Positions 34,069 to 41,641 of a DNA stretch of 64,000 bases are shown here, one piece after another. The DNA is taken from positions 2,976,001 to 3,040,000 of the forward strand of contig NZ_CP041616.1 in NCBI RefSeq assembly GCF_007197575.1. The letters run 5' to 3'. Made by a program: the position numbers and the translations under genes. Position 1 is the stretch's first letter. Each line of letters begins with the position of its first letter. The stretch comes from Ornithinimicrobium ciconiae. Lineage in GTDB: Bacteria; Actinomycetota; Actinomycetes; Actinomycetales; Dermatophilaceae. The notes beneath the pieces were generated by a model, which was given only the letters and a program-made list of their open reading frames with translations, was not told where the DNA came from and did no database searches.

Positions 34069-35592
34069 TCAGGACACCGCGCACGGGGCGGTGGTGACCT
34101 CCGGGGTGGCCGGTCGACCGATGGACGGGATCCCGAGACTGACCGCCGGGCGACCCGAACCGGGAGTGTCCTGCAGCGCCTGCCAGGCGTCCCCGCCGCG
34201 GGTGCGGCGCACAGCATACGGTCCGCCCTGCACACCCGAGTCGGCGACCAGGTGATGGGGTGCGCCATAGGTGACCGCGACGCTGACCATGTCGCCCGGC
34301 CGGGGGACGACGCCGCCCTCAGGCACTGCGAAGTGCACCAGCCGGTTGTCCCGGGCCCGACCGGACATGCGCTGGGTCTCGGCGTCCTTGCGGCCCTCGC
34401 CGGGGGACACCAGGACCTCGACCTCACGGCCCTCGATCGCACGGTTCTCGGCCCAGGAGACCTCCTCCTGCACCTCGATGAGCCGGTCGAAACGGTCCTG
34501 CACGACCGCCTTGGGCACCTGGTCCTCGAACTCGGCGGCCGGGGTGCCGGGCCGGATGGAGTACTGGAAGGTGAACGCCGAGGAGAAGCGGGAGGCCCGG
34601 ACCACCTCGAGGGTCTCCTGGAAGTTCTCCTCCGTCTCGCCGGGGAAGCCGATGATCAGGTCGGTGGTGATCGCCGCGTCCGGGATCTGCTCACGGACCT
34701 TGTCCAGGATGCCGAGGAACTTCGCGCTGCGGTAGGAGCGACGCATGTCCTTGAGCACCTTGTCGGAGCCGGACTGCAGCGGCATGTGCAGACTCGGCAT
34801 GACATTGGGCGTCTCCGCCATCGCGGTGATGACGTCGTCGGTGAACGCCGCCGGGTGCGGGCTGGTGAAGCGCACCCGCTCCAGTCCCTCGATCTGCCCG
34901 CAGGCGCGCAGCAGCTTGCCGAAGGCAAGACGGTCGCCGAACTCGACGCCGTAGGTGTTGACGTTCTGCCCGAGCAGGGTGATCTCGACGACCCCCTGGG
35001 CGACCAGCGCCTCGATCTCGGCGAGGATCTCACCGGGCCTGCGGTCCTTCTCCCTGCCGCGCAGCGCCGGGACGATGCAGAAGGTGCAGGTGTTGTTGCA
35101 GCCCACGGAGATCGACACCCAGGCGGAGTATGCCGAGTCGCGCCGGGTGGGCAGGGTGGAGGGGAAGACTTCGAGGGACTCCAGGATCTCGACCTCGGCC
35201 TCCTTGTTGTGCCGGGCCCGCTCCAGCAGCACCGGCAGGGAGCCGATGTTGTGCGTGCCGAAGACCACGTCGACCCACGGTGCCTTGGACACGATGGTGC
35301 TGCGGTCCTTCTGCGCCAGGCAGCCACCCACCGCGATCTGCATGTCGGGGTTGGCCAGCTTGGCCGGCCGCAGCTGGCCGAGGTTGCCATAGAGCTTGTT
35401 GGCTGCGTTCTCCCGCACCGCGCAGGTGTTGAACACCACGACGTCAGCCGTCCCCGGACGCTCCCCCTCGGGGAGACTGGCCAGCTCGACATACCCCGCG
35501 GTCTCCAGCAGGCCCGAGAGTCGCTCGGAGTCGTGCACATTCATCTGGCACCCGTGGGTGCGCACGTCATAGGTCTTCACAGCAGTGTCCAT
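34069..35592 (-). CDS. miaB: tRNA-2-methylthio-N6-dimethylallyladenosine synthase
   Basis: A radical-SAM methylthiotransferase that modifies A37 of tRNAs reading UNN codons. 507 residues. The N-terminal domain supplies three cluster cysteines ([28 protein letters not shown]), the radical-SAM core has [14 protein letters not shown], and [18 protein letters not shown] and a C-terminal TRAM domain follow. All are intact. The C-terminal extension after TRAM is about 40 residues and low-complexity. ATG 35592 is the start, with a TTACCCT-like element about a dozen bases upstream. It is part of the recA-recX-miaB backbone. Confidence 0.95.
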   Translation of the reverse strand: MDTAVKTYDVRTHGCQMNVHDSERLSGLLETAGYVELASLPEGERPGTADVVVFNTCAVRENAANKLYGNLGQLRPAKLANPDMQIAVGGCLAQKDRSTIVSKAPWVDVVFGTHNIGSLPVLLERARHNKEAEVEILESLEVFPSTLPTRRDSAYSAWVSISVGCNNTCTFCIVPALRGREKDRRPGEILAEIEALVAQGVVEITLLGQNVNTYGVEFGDRLAFGKLLRACGQIEGLERVRFTSPHPAAFTDDVITAMAETPNVMPSLHMPLQSGSDKVLKDMRRSYRSAKFLGILDKVREQIPDAAITTDLIIGFPGETEENFQETLEVVRASRFSSAFTFQYSIRPGTPAAEFEDQVPKAVVQDRFDRLIEVQEEVSWAENRAIEGREVEVLVSPGEGRKDAETQRMSGRARDNRLVHFAVPEGGVVPRPGDMVSVAVTYGAPHHLVADSGVQGGPYAVRRTRGGDAWQALQDTPGSGRPAVSLGIPSIGRPATPEVTTAPCAVS

Positions 35593-35615
35593 AGCACCCA
35601 CAAGGGTAACCGCGG

Positions 35616-36431
35616 TCAGCGCCAGCGCCGGAGCCGGCGGGCGCGGCGCACGTCGTCGACCACGGGCAGGGTGCCCGCGGCGAGCAGGACGAGGGCAAAC
35701 GGGATCACCGTCGGATAGCCGATCCAGATGTAGCCGAGCGCGCCGATCACCCCGCCGACGAAGAACAGCAGGACCAGGATGGTCAGCAGTGCCAGCTTCG
35801 CGGGGTCGTGCTCCACCGGCGGGGTCCCGGCGCGGCGGTTGCGATAGGTCGCCTTGCCCAACTCGATGCCGATGTCGGTGACCATTCCCGTGACGTGCGT
35901 GGTCCGGATCCGGGCACCGGACACCTTGGTGATCAGCGCGTTCTGCAGTCCCATGACATAGCCCAGCACCGCGATGATCAGCAGCTCTGCCCCGGCGGCG
36001 TCGAGGCTGTTGGCCAGCAGTCCGAAGAGCAGGATCAACAGGGACTCCAGGACCAGCACGATCGCGAACCGTCCAGAGGTCTCCCGCCGACGCATCCAGT
36101 TGAACAGGATGGCTGTGCTCGCGGCGCCGAGGATGAAGGAGACGACAGCGGTGCTCGGCGGGAGGATCAGCCGCCACTCGCCCGCGGCGACGTGGTCGGA
36201 GACCGTGGCGGTCATGCCCGTCATGTGCGAGGTGTAGATCGCGACCGCGACGAAGCCCACGGCGTTGATGGCACCGGCGACAAAGGTCATCACGAAGGCG
36301 AGGTGGCTGTTGCCGCGCTCGCTGCGGGTGGCACCGGTCAGCTGCCGGCCGTAGGCCCCCACCGCCTCGCGGTGGCGCAGCCGGGCCGGCTCGAGGTCGT
36401 GCGGCTCGGGCTCCGGAGGCGACTGCATCAT
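35616..36431 (-). CDS. YoaK family (DUF1275) membrane protein
   Basis: 271 residues with about six membrane helices. [40 protein letters not shown] and [18 protein letters not shown] are characteristic of DUF1275/YoaK; the repeated T-H-x-TGM motifs are conserved. The function of the family is unknown; transport is often guessed. It sits between a methyltransferase gene and miaB, all on the minus strand with short gaps. Confidence 0.88.
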   Translation of the reverse strand: MMQSPPEPEPHDLEPARLRHREAVGAYGRQLTGATRSERGNSHLAFVMTFVAGAINAVGFVAVAIYTSHMTGMTATVSDHVAAGEWRLILPPSTAVVSFILGAASTAILFNWMRRRETSGRFAIVLVLESLLILLFGLLANSLDAAGAELLIIAVLGYVMGLQNALITKVSGARIRTTHVTGMVTDIGIELGKATYRNRRAGTPPVEHDPAKLALLTILVLLFFVGGVIGALGYIWIGYPTVIPFALVLLAAGTLPVVDDVRRARRLRRWR

Positions 36432-36464
36432 GGCGTGCTCACCGCACCGCGCCCAGGACAGCTC

Positions 36465-37070
36465 TCACCGCTGCGCGACGGCGAGGAAGACGGAGTATGC
36501 CGTGCCCTCCTTGTCGATGGAGCCACAGTCGGAGATCGTCACGTCGGTGAACCCCGCACGCTGCAGGCTGTCCGCCAGCTCGGACCGGTCGAACCCGTGG
36601 TGGCCACCGAAGTCGTGATCGTGGAACGAGCCGTCCTCACGGTCCAGGTCGGCGATGCACACGTGCCCGCCCGGTCGCAGCAGGGCCGCGAAGCCGGCCA
36701 GCACCCGCGAGAGGTCCTGGACATGGTGGAGCACCAGGGAGCTGACGACCAGGTCGAACTGTTCCTGCGGCACCGGGTCCTGCTCGAGGTCCAGGTCCCA
36801 GACCTGTGCGTCGGGCAGGGCCCCGTCGTCGATCTTGCGCTGCATGACGGTGCGCATCCCGGCTGAGTTGTCGGCGAGCACGATCGGACCGACGTGCTCC
36901 CGCAGCGCCTGGCTGACCAGGCCGGTTCCTGCGCCGTACTCCAGGAGCCTGGCGCCGTGCGGCACCGGGATCGCCGCCACGAGGGCGTCGGCGACCTGCC
37001 GGGCCCGCAGGACCTTGGCCGGGTCGGTGTCCCACTCTGCCGCTCTGCTGTCGAAGTGCTCGCTCGCCAT
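36465..37070 (-). CDS. Class I SAM-dependent methyltransferase
   Basis: 201 residues, with a methyltransferase-11-type core. MASEHFDSRAAEWDTDPAKV leads into motif I LLEYGAGTGLVSQAL (near 43-57), VLADNSAGM, FDLVVSSLVLHHVQDL (motif IV/post) and LLRPGGHVCIADLDREDG. The end of the protein (GFTDVTISDCGS) suggests a small-molecule methylase, with UbiE-like spacing. The substrate is unknown. The sequence CGGTGAG around the stop codon recurs once, 29 nt further downstream. Confidence 0.82.
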   Translation of the reverse strand: MASEHFDSRAAEWDTDPAKVLRARQVADALVAAIPVPHGARLLEYGAGTGLVSQALREHVGPIVLADNSAGMRTVMQRKIDDGALPDAQVWDLDLEQDPVPQEQFDLVVSSLVLHHVQDLSRVLAGFAALLRPGGHVCIADLDREDGSFHDHDFGGHHGFDRSELADSLQRAGFTDVTISDCGSIDKEGTAYSVFLAVAQR

Positions 37071-37162
37071 GCGGCCCAGCCTGCCACGGCAGGACGCGAG
37101 GCGAGCACTCCCGTGTGGGTCTAGGGTCGGAGATAGCCACCCGGCAACGAAAGGAGTCCGCG

Positions 37163-37696
37163 ATGAGCGACCAGCCCAATCGGGAGAACCTCGATGGTGA
37201 GTACGGCACCTACAGCCTCGACGATGAGGACCAGCTGCAGCCTGAGGACACCCTGATCGGCGACCGGGACCCACTGGATGTGGGATACCAGACGCCGGAC
37301 CGGCTGCACGGCTCGATCGCGTGGGGCACGACCGCCGAGGAGGAGCGGACCGACGAGACCATCGAGCAGCGCATCCTGCAGGAGGTCCCGGACCCCGACT
37401 CTGCCTACGGGGCCCCGGACAACGAGAGCGGGATGGACGTTGAGGGGCGGGTCGGGGGCGACGACCAGGACTCGATCCCGGCTGACCGGGACTGGCTGGG
37501 CGAGTCCGACGAGCCGGTCACCAAGCTCGTGGCCCCGGACGAGGGTCAGGGCGAGGACTCCGAGAAGGACATGGTGGCGCGCTCGACCGGCAACCCGGAC
37601 TCATCCCCCGAGGGTTCAGCGATGCACTACGTCTCTGACGACACTGACGACGAGGTCAATGACGACGAGGGCAATGACGACGAGCTCGAGGACTGA
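37163..37696 (+). CDS. DUF5709 family acidic protein
   Basis: 177 residues, very rich in Asp and Glu, without membrane segments. YSLDDEDQLQPEDTL, DVGYQTPDRLHG and EQRILQEVPDPDSAYG are the DUF5709 pattern seen in actinobacteria. The final 30 residues are almost only D, E and N. The function is unknown. ATG 37163 has an excellent GAAAGGAG 6 nt upstream, one of the strongest ribosome sites in the window. Confidence 0.85.
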   Translation: MSDQPNRENLDGEYGTYSLDDEDQLQPEDTLIGDRDPLDVGYQTPDRLHGSIAWGTTAEEERTDETIEQRILQEVPDPDSAYGAPDNESGMDVEGRVGGDDQDSIPADRDWLGESDEPVTKLVAPDEGQGEDSEKDMVARSTGNPDSSPEGSAMHYVSDDTDDEVNDDEGNDDELED

Positions 37697-37700
37697 GGTC

Positions 37701-38156
37701 CTACCTGCCCTTCTCCTGGGTCTGATCTCCTGGGTCTGACATCCCGGACCAGCCGGTGACACCGGTGATGCGCAGCACCAGCACCCGCACAAACGGGTGC
37801 TCGGCATACTGCGGATAGGTGGCGGCCAGTCGGTCAGCCAGGGCGGTCTCGGTGGGGGCGGGTGGGTCGGCCTCGAAGCGGAGGTTGGCGCGCACCCACC
37901 ACAGGGCGGACCAGTCCAGCCGGTCCCAGTGCTCAATCACCAGCGTTGCTCGCGGGTCGGCGCGCAGGTTTCGCTCCCGCTGCAGCAGCGTGGAGGCCTT
38001 GGGCTTGACCCGGTCGATCGGGACTCCGACGAAGCCGTCCCACGCGGCATACACCACCGGGACGGCGTCGACACCACGCTCCCGATGCACCGTGGCCAGG
38101 ACGCCGTGGTCGCCGGCCCCCAGCATGGTGTGGGCCTGCTCCGCTGTGATCCGCAT
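37701..38156 (-). CDS. PPOX-class F420-dependent oxidoreductase (TIGR03668 family)
   Basis: 151 residues, a split beta-barrel flavin/F420-binding protein. DHGVLATVHRERGVDAVPVV, IDRVKPKASTLLQRERNLRA and PRATLVIEHWDRLDWSALWW are the TIGR03668 landmarks. It likely reduces an unknown substrate with F420H2. Near the 3' end a perfect 14-bp tandem duplication (37712-37739) makes the residues DPGDQTQ; because 14 is not a multiple of 3, it must have changed the reading frame of the tail. Confidence 0.85.
   Translation of the reverse strand: MRITAEQAHTMLGAGDHGVLATVHRERGVDAVPVVYAAWDGFVGVPIDRVKPKASTLLQRERNLRADPRATLVIEHWDRLDWSALWWVRANLRFEADPPAPTETALADRLAATYPQYAEHPFVRVLVLRITGVTGWSGMSDPGDQTQEKGR
37712..37739. 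repeat. Perfect 14-bp tandem duplication at the 3' end of the PPOX gene
   Basis: TCTCCTGGGTCTGA occurs twice head to tail, 9 bp before the stop codon of the minus-strand gene. The change in frame implies the last few residues are recent. Confidence 0.9.
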
Positions 38157-38161
38157 TACAC

Positions 38162-38167
38162 TACGAT
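38162..38167 (+). promoter_or_regulatory. -10 element TACGAT, leaderless start of the small ORF and ligase operon
   Basis: TACGAT ends 6 nt before ATG 38174 and would drive the small gene and the acyl-CoA ligase together. Confidence 0.55.
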
Positions 38168-38173
38168 GCCGTC

Positions 38174-38305
38174 ATGCCCGCCCCCGCGCACCTTCTGGCC
38201 CTCGTCGCCGAGCACCGGCGCGACCCGTTTGACGAGCACCTCCTCGGTCCGATCGGTGAGCACCGGGTGGTCACGATCTGCGAGCACTGTGGAGCACGCC
38301 GATGA
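38174..38305 (+). CDS. 43-residue hypothetical protein, coupled to the acyl-CoA ligase
   Basis: Reads MPAPAHLLALVAEHRRDPFD, then a Gly/Pro turn, and ends in ICEHCGARR. The CxxC pair near the end could be half of a metal site, so it may dimerise. Its TGA (38303-38305) overlaps the ligase ATG (38302) as ATGA. A -10 element lies 6 nt before its start. This arrangement (own promoter, coupled stop/start, a plausible sequence) argues that it is a real gene and not a leader. It is not a family I recognise. Confidence 0.65.
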   Translation: MPAPAHLLALVAEHRRDPFDEHLLGPIGEHRVVTICEHCGARR

Positions 38306-39876
38306 ACGTTTCCGCGTGGCTGGCGCGCAACGCGCGGCAGCGCCCCGAGGACCCGGCGATCGCGGAGGGCGAACGGGTGCACGCGACCTGGCGGGACTGG
38401 GCCGGGCGTTCGGCCGCGCTCGCGGGTGGCCTGCGCGGCCAGCTCGGGCTGGCGACCGGGGACCGGGTGGCGATCGTGATGCGCAACCGTCCCGAATATC
38501 TCGAGGCGCAGTTCGCGATCTGGCAGGCCGGGCTGGTGGCCGTGCCGGTCAACGCCAGGCTGCACCCCGAGGAGATCGCCTACGTCCTCGGACACAGTGG
38601 GACAGCGGTGGTCGTCACCGACACCGAGCACGCTGAGGACGTGACGTCACTGGTCGGCACCGTCCCCTCGTTGCGCACGGTCGTGGTGGCCCCCGGCAAG
38701 GACTGGGACCGACTGCTGGCTGCCCCGGATGGTCCCCGGATCGACCGCCGCCCGGAGGACCCTGCCTGGTTGTTCTACACCAGCGGCACGACCGGTCAGC
38801 CCAAGGGCGCCACGCTGACCTTCCGCAACCTGTTGATGGCCTCGCTGAGCTACTTCGCGGACATCGACCCGATCTCCTCGCGGGACAGCATCCTGCAGGC
38901 GGCGCCCCTGTCCCACGGCTCCGGGCTCTATGGTCTGCCACACATCGCCCGCGGCGCCACTAGCGTCCTCCCGGTCTCCGGTGGTGTGGACGGCGCGGAG
39001 ATCGCGGCACTGCTGGGCCGGTGGTCCGGGATGTCGCTGTTTGCCGCCCCCACCATGGTCCGGCGCCTGGCCACCGACCCGGACCTGGTGAGTGCCGACC
39101 TGTCCAACCTGCGCACGATCATCTACGGCGGCGGACCGATGTATCTCGCGGACCTGCAGCACGCCCTCGGTGTCTTCGGGCCCAAGTTCTCCCAGATCTA
39201 TGGCCAGGGCGAGACCCCCATGACGATCACCGGGCTGTCCAAGGCTGACCATGCGGATGTGACCCATCCGCGCCACGAGCAGCGGCTGCAGAGCGTCGGG
39301 ACGCCCCGCACAGATGTTGAGGTCCGTGTCGTGGACGAGCAGGATCACGACCTGCCGGCCGGGGAGATCGGTGAGGTGCTGGTGCGCGGCGACGTGGTGA
39401 TGCCGGGTTACTGGGAGGCTCCGGAGGCGACGGCCGAGGCCCTGCGCGGCGGCTGGCTGCACACTGGGGACGTCGGCGCGTTTGACGAGGACGGCTATCT
39501 CACGCTGCATGACCGGTCGAAGGATCTGGTGATCAGTGGAGGCATGAACATCTATCCCCGGGAGGTCGAGGAGGCGCTGCTGCACCACCCCGCCGTCGAG
39601 GCGGTCGCGGTGACCGGACGGCCGGACCCGCAGTGGGGAGAGTCGCTGGTCGCGTTCATCGTGCCCGCTGCGGGTGCTGAGCCTCCGACCCCGGCTGAGC
39701 TGGACGCGGCCTGTCTGGAGCGCATCGCTCGCTACAAGCGCCCCAAGGACTACCGTTTCCTCACGTCGCTGCCCACCAACAACTACGGCAAGGTCGTCAA
39801 GCGCGAGCTGCGTGACCAGCTCCGCGCCGAGGCCGAACCACCTCAGGACCACACCAGCTCAACGCACGGCCCGTGA
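38302..39876 (+). CDS. AMP-binding acyl-CoA synthetase / acid-CoA ligase
   Basis: 524 residues, a full-length ANL-superfamily enzyme activating a carboxylic acid via acyl-AMP to acyl-CoA. The P-loop reads FYTSGTTGQPKGATLTFRNL, and then IYGQGETPMT, GWLHTGDVGAFDEDGY, KDLVISGGMNIYPREVEEAL and the C-terminal catalytic Lys in NYGKVVKRELR follow in order. The substrate (fatty, aromatic or other acid) cannot be fixed from sequence. It is translationally coupled to the small ORF and followed 26 nt later by an F420 oxidoreductase. Confidence 0.92.
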   Translation: MNVSAWLARNARQRPEDPAIAEGERVHATWRDWAGRSAALAGGLRGQLGLATGDRVAIVMRNRPEYLEAQFAIWQAGLVAVPVNARLHPEEIAYVLGHSGTAVVVTDTEHAEDVTSLVGTVPSLRTVVVAPGKDWDRLLAAPDGPRIDRRPEDPAWLFYTSGTTGQPKGATLTFRNLLMASLSYFADIDPISSRDSILQAAPLSHGSGLYGLPHIARGATSVLPVSGGVDGAEIAALLGRWSGMSLFAAPTMVRRLATDPDLVSADLSNLRTIIYGGGPMYLADLQHALGVFGPKFSQIYGQGETPMTITGLSKADHADVTHPRHEQRLQSVGTPRTDVEVRVVDEQDHDLPAGEIGEVLVRGDVVMPGYWEAPEATAEALRGGWLHTGDVGAFDEDGYLTLHDRSKDLVISGGMNIYPREVEEALLHHPAVEAVAVTGRPDPQWGESLVAFIVPAAGAEPPTPAELDAACLERIARYKRPKDYRFLTSLPTNNYGKVVKRELRDQLRAEAEPPQDHTSSTHGP

Positions 39877-39902
39877 TCATCCAACCCTCTAGGAGACCCG
39901 CA

Positions 39903-40895
39903 ATGAAGCTCGCTCTCTACCTGCCCAACTTCCGCGAGAAGGTGACCGTCCAGGAGTTGTCGGACCTCACCGACCTGGCCGAGGAACTCGACTTTGACTC
40001 CGTCTGGACCCTGGACCGCATCGTCGTGCCCGAGGCCTCGGACCGCGGGGAGCTGCAGCACTCCTTTGGCATGATCGAGGGCTTCCCGAAGCAGTTGCCG
40101 GTGTCCTCGCGCGGTGAGTGGCTGCAGGGCTGGCCGCTCCTGCCGTGGCTCGCCGCCAAGACCACCACGCTGCGGATCGGCATGAGCATCACCGACACCC
40201 CCTACCGTGCACCGGGTGTCCTGGCGACCGAGCTGGCCACCATCGACCACCTGTGCAACGGGCGGCTCAACGTGGGCATCGGAGCCGGCTGGATGCCTGA
40301 GGAGTTCGCTGCGGCCAGCGTGCCGCACCTGTTCCCGCGCCGCCACGCTCACGTGCGCGAGACGCTGGAGATCATGCAGGGCATCTGGACCAACGAGGTC
40401 TTCGAGTACCACGGCGAGTTCGCCGACTTCGAACCCTCAGGCTTCGGGGCCAAGCCGGTGCAGAAGCCGTTCCCGCCGATCTTCTTCAGCGGCCTGAAGG
40501 ACCCGGCGCGGTCGGCCAAGCGGGTCGCAAAATATGGCCTGTCCGGCTGGATCGGGATCCAGGACTCCCCGGAGGGACTGGCCACCTGGCGCACGGCCAT
40601 CGCCGAGGAGCTCGACAAACTCGACACCGAACGCTCCATCGACGACCTGGAGATGTCGAGCATGATCTGGTTCACCATCACCGACGAGGACGTCGACCAG
40701 TCGGATCAGGGCAAGGGCACCAACCTGCTGGTGGGCAGCGCTCGGCAGATCACCGACCGGCTCAAGAGCTACAAGGAGGCCGGCATGACCATGCCGATGC
40801 TGTGGCCGCCCTTCCAGGACGTGCCCGTCTCCAAGACCATGGACGACATGAAGCAGCTCAAGAACGAGATCATGCCGCAGGTCGAGGACATGTAG
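39903..40895 (+). CDS. LLM class F420-dependent oxidoreductase
   Basis: 330 residues, a TIM-barrel luciferase-like enzyme. It begins MKLALYLPNFREKVTVQELS and has the GGRLNVGIGAGWMPEEF equivalent (NGRLNVGIGAGW), IFFSGLKDPARSAKRVAKYG and a C-terminal VGSARQITDRLKSYKEAGM. AGGAG lies 8 nt before the ATG. Cotranscription with the acyl-CoA ligase suggests a joint pathway, for example oxidation or reduction of the activated acid, but this is inference. It is followed by a strong terminator. Confidence 0.88.
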   Translation: MKLALYLPNFREKVTVQELSDLTDLAEELDFDSVWTLDRIVVPEASDRGELQHSFGMIEGFPKQLPVSSRGEWLQGWPLLPWLAAKTTTLRIGMSITDTPYRAPGVLATELATIDHLCNGRLNVGIGAGWMPEEFAAASVPHLFPRRHAHVRETLEIMQGIWTNEVFEYHGEFADFEPSGFGAKPVQKPFPPIFFSGLKDPARSAKRVAKYGLSGWIGIQDSPEGLATWRTAIAEELDKLDTERSIDDLEMSSMIWFTITDEDVDQSDQGKGTNLLVGSARQITDRLKSYKEAGMTMPMLWPPFQDVPVSKTMDDMKQLKNEIMPQVEDM

Positions 40896-40938
40896 CCCAC
40901 ACCGGCTCACACTGCGCGACCTGTTCCCCGCTCACCCA

Positions 40939-40971
40939 CTGACCCGAGGCCGACCTGCGGCCTCGGGTCAG
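40939..40971. terminator. Perfect 14-bp hairpin overlapping the recX stop codon
   Basis: CTGACCCGAGGCCG, loop ACCTG, CGGCCTCGGGTCAG. It lies between the convergent LLM gene and recX. The right arm includes the recX stop (40968-40970), so on the minus strand the terminator begins within the coding sequence. Confidence 0.88.
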
Positions 40972-41636
40972 TCGCGCTGGTGCTCCGGCAACCCGTCGAG
41001 AGCCTCACGGATCACCCGGAAGGTCAGGCTGCTGTCGTAGCCCTTGCGGGCCAGGAAGCCGGCCAGCCGTCGGGTCTGGACCTGCCGGTCGAGGCCACGC
41101 ATCGTGCGCAGCCGCTTCTCGACCAGTGCCCGGGCTCGATCGGCGTCCTCATCGGGGTCGACGTCAGCCAGGGTGTCCTCGATGATCTGGTCAGCCACGC
41201 CCTTACGACGCAGCTCCTGGGCCAGCGCACGCGGGGCCAACCCGCGGGTCTCCTGCCGGTTCCGCACGAGCATGCGGGCATAGGCCTCGTCGTCGACCAG
41301 GCCAACCTCGGTCAGCCGGTCGAGGACGACCCGTGCCACGTCGTCCTCGCAGCCACGCTGGCGCAACTTGTCCTCCAGCTGCTTGCGACTGCGTGGCGCC
41401 ATCGTCAGCTGGCGCAGGGCGATCTGGCGAGCCACGTCGTGCGGGTCCGGCTCGGTGTCCCCTCGCGCCTGCTCGGGAACGTCCCGGTCGCGCGCGCCGA
41501 CCCGGATTTCGTCCTCGCTGGCCTCGTCCTCCCTGGCCCGGTCCTCGCTGGCTTCGTGCTCAGCGGCCTCGAGAGCCCGGCGGGCCTGGGCCAAGCGCTC
41601 GCTCGGCCCGGGCCCGCCCGGTGAACTGTCCGTCAT
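40968..41636 (-). CDS. recX: Regulatory protein RecX
   Basis: 222 residues. RecX binds RecA filaments and limits recombinase activity. The C-terminal about 155 residues form the three-helix repeats: QLTMAPRSRKQLEDKLRQRG, LDRLTEVGLVDDEAYARMLV, RGLAPRALAQELRRKGVAD and ARKGYDSSLTFRVIREAL. The N-terminal about 65 residues are a charged, Glu/Ala/Arg-rich extension of unknown role. It starts 5 nt after the recA stop and is certainly cotranscribed with it. Confidence 0.93.
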   Translation of the reverse strand: MTDSSPGGPGPSERLAQARRALEAAEHEASEDRAREDEASEDEIRVGARDRDVPEQARGDTEPDPHDVARQIALRQLTMAPRSRKQLEDKLRQRGCEDDVARVVLDRLTEVGLVDDEAYARMLVRNRQETRGLAPRALAQELRRKGVADQIIEDTLADVDPDEDADRARALVEKRLRTMRGLDRQVQTRRLAGFLARKGYDSSLTFRVIREALDGLPEHQRD

Positions 41637-41641
41637 ATCGA

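Noticed and set aside
34018..35718. 566-codon open frame antisense to miaB
   Set aside because: Shadow of miaB; no recognisable domain, and the composition of an antisense frame.
35740..36177. Apparent 5' extension of miaB by about 195 codons
   Set aside because: The extension overlaps the DUF1275 gene in another frame and has no MiaB-like sequence; ATG 35592 gives a normal N-terminus.
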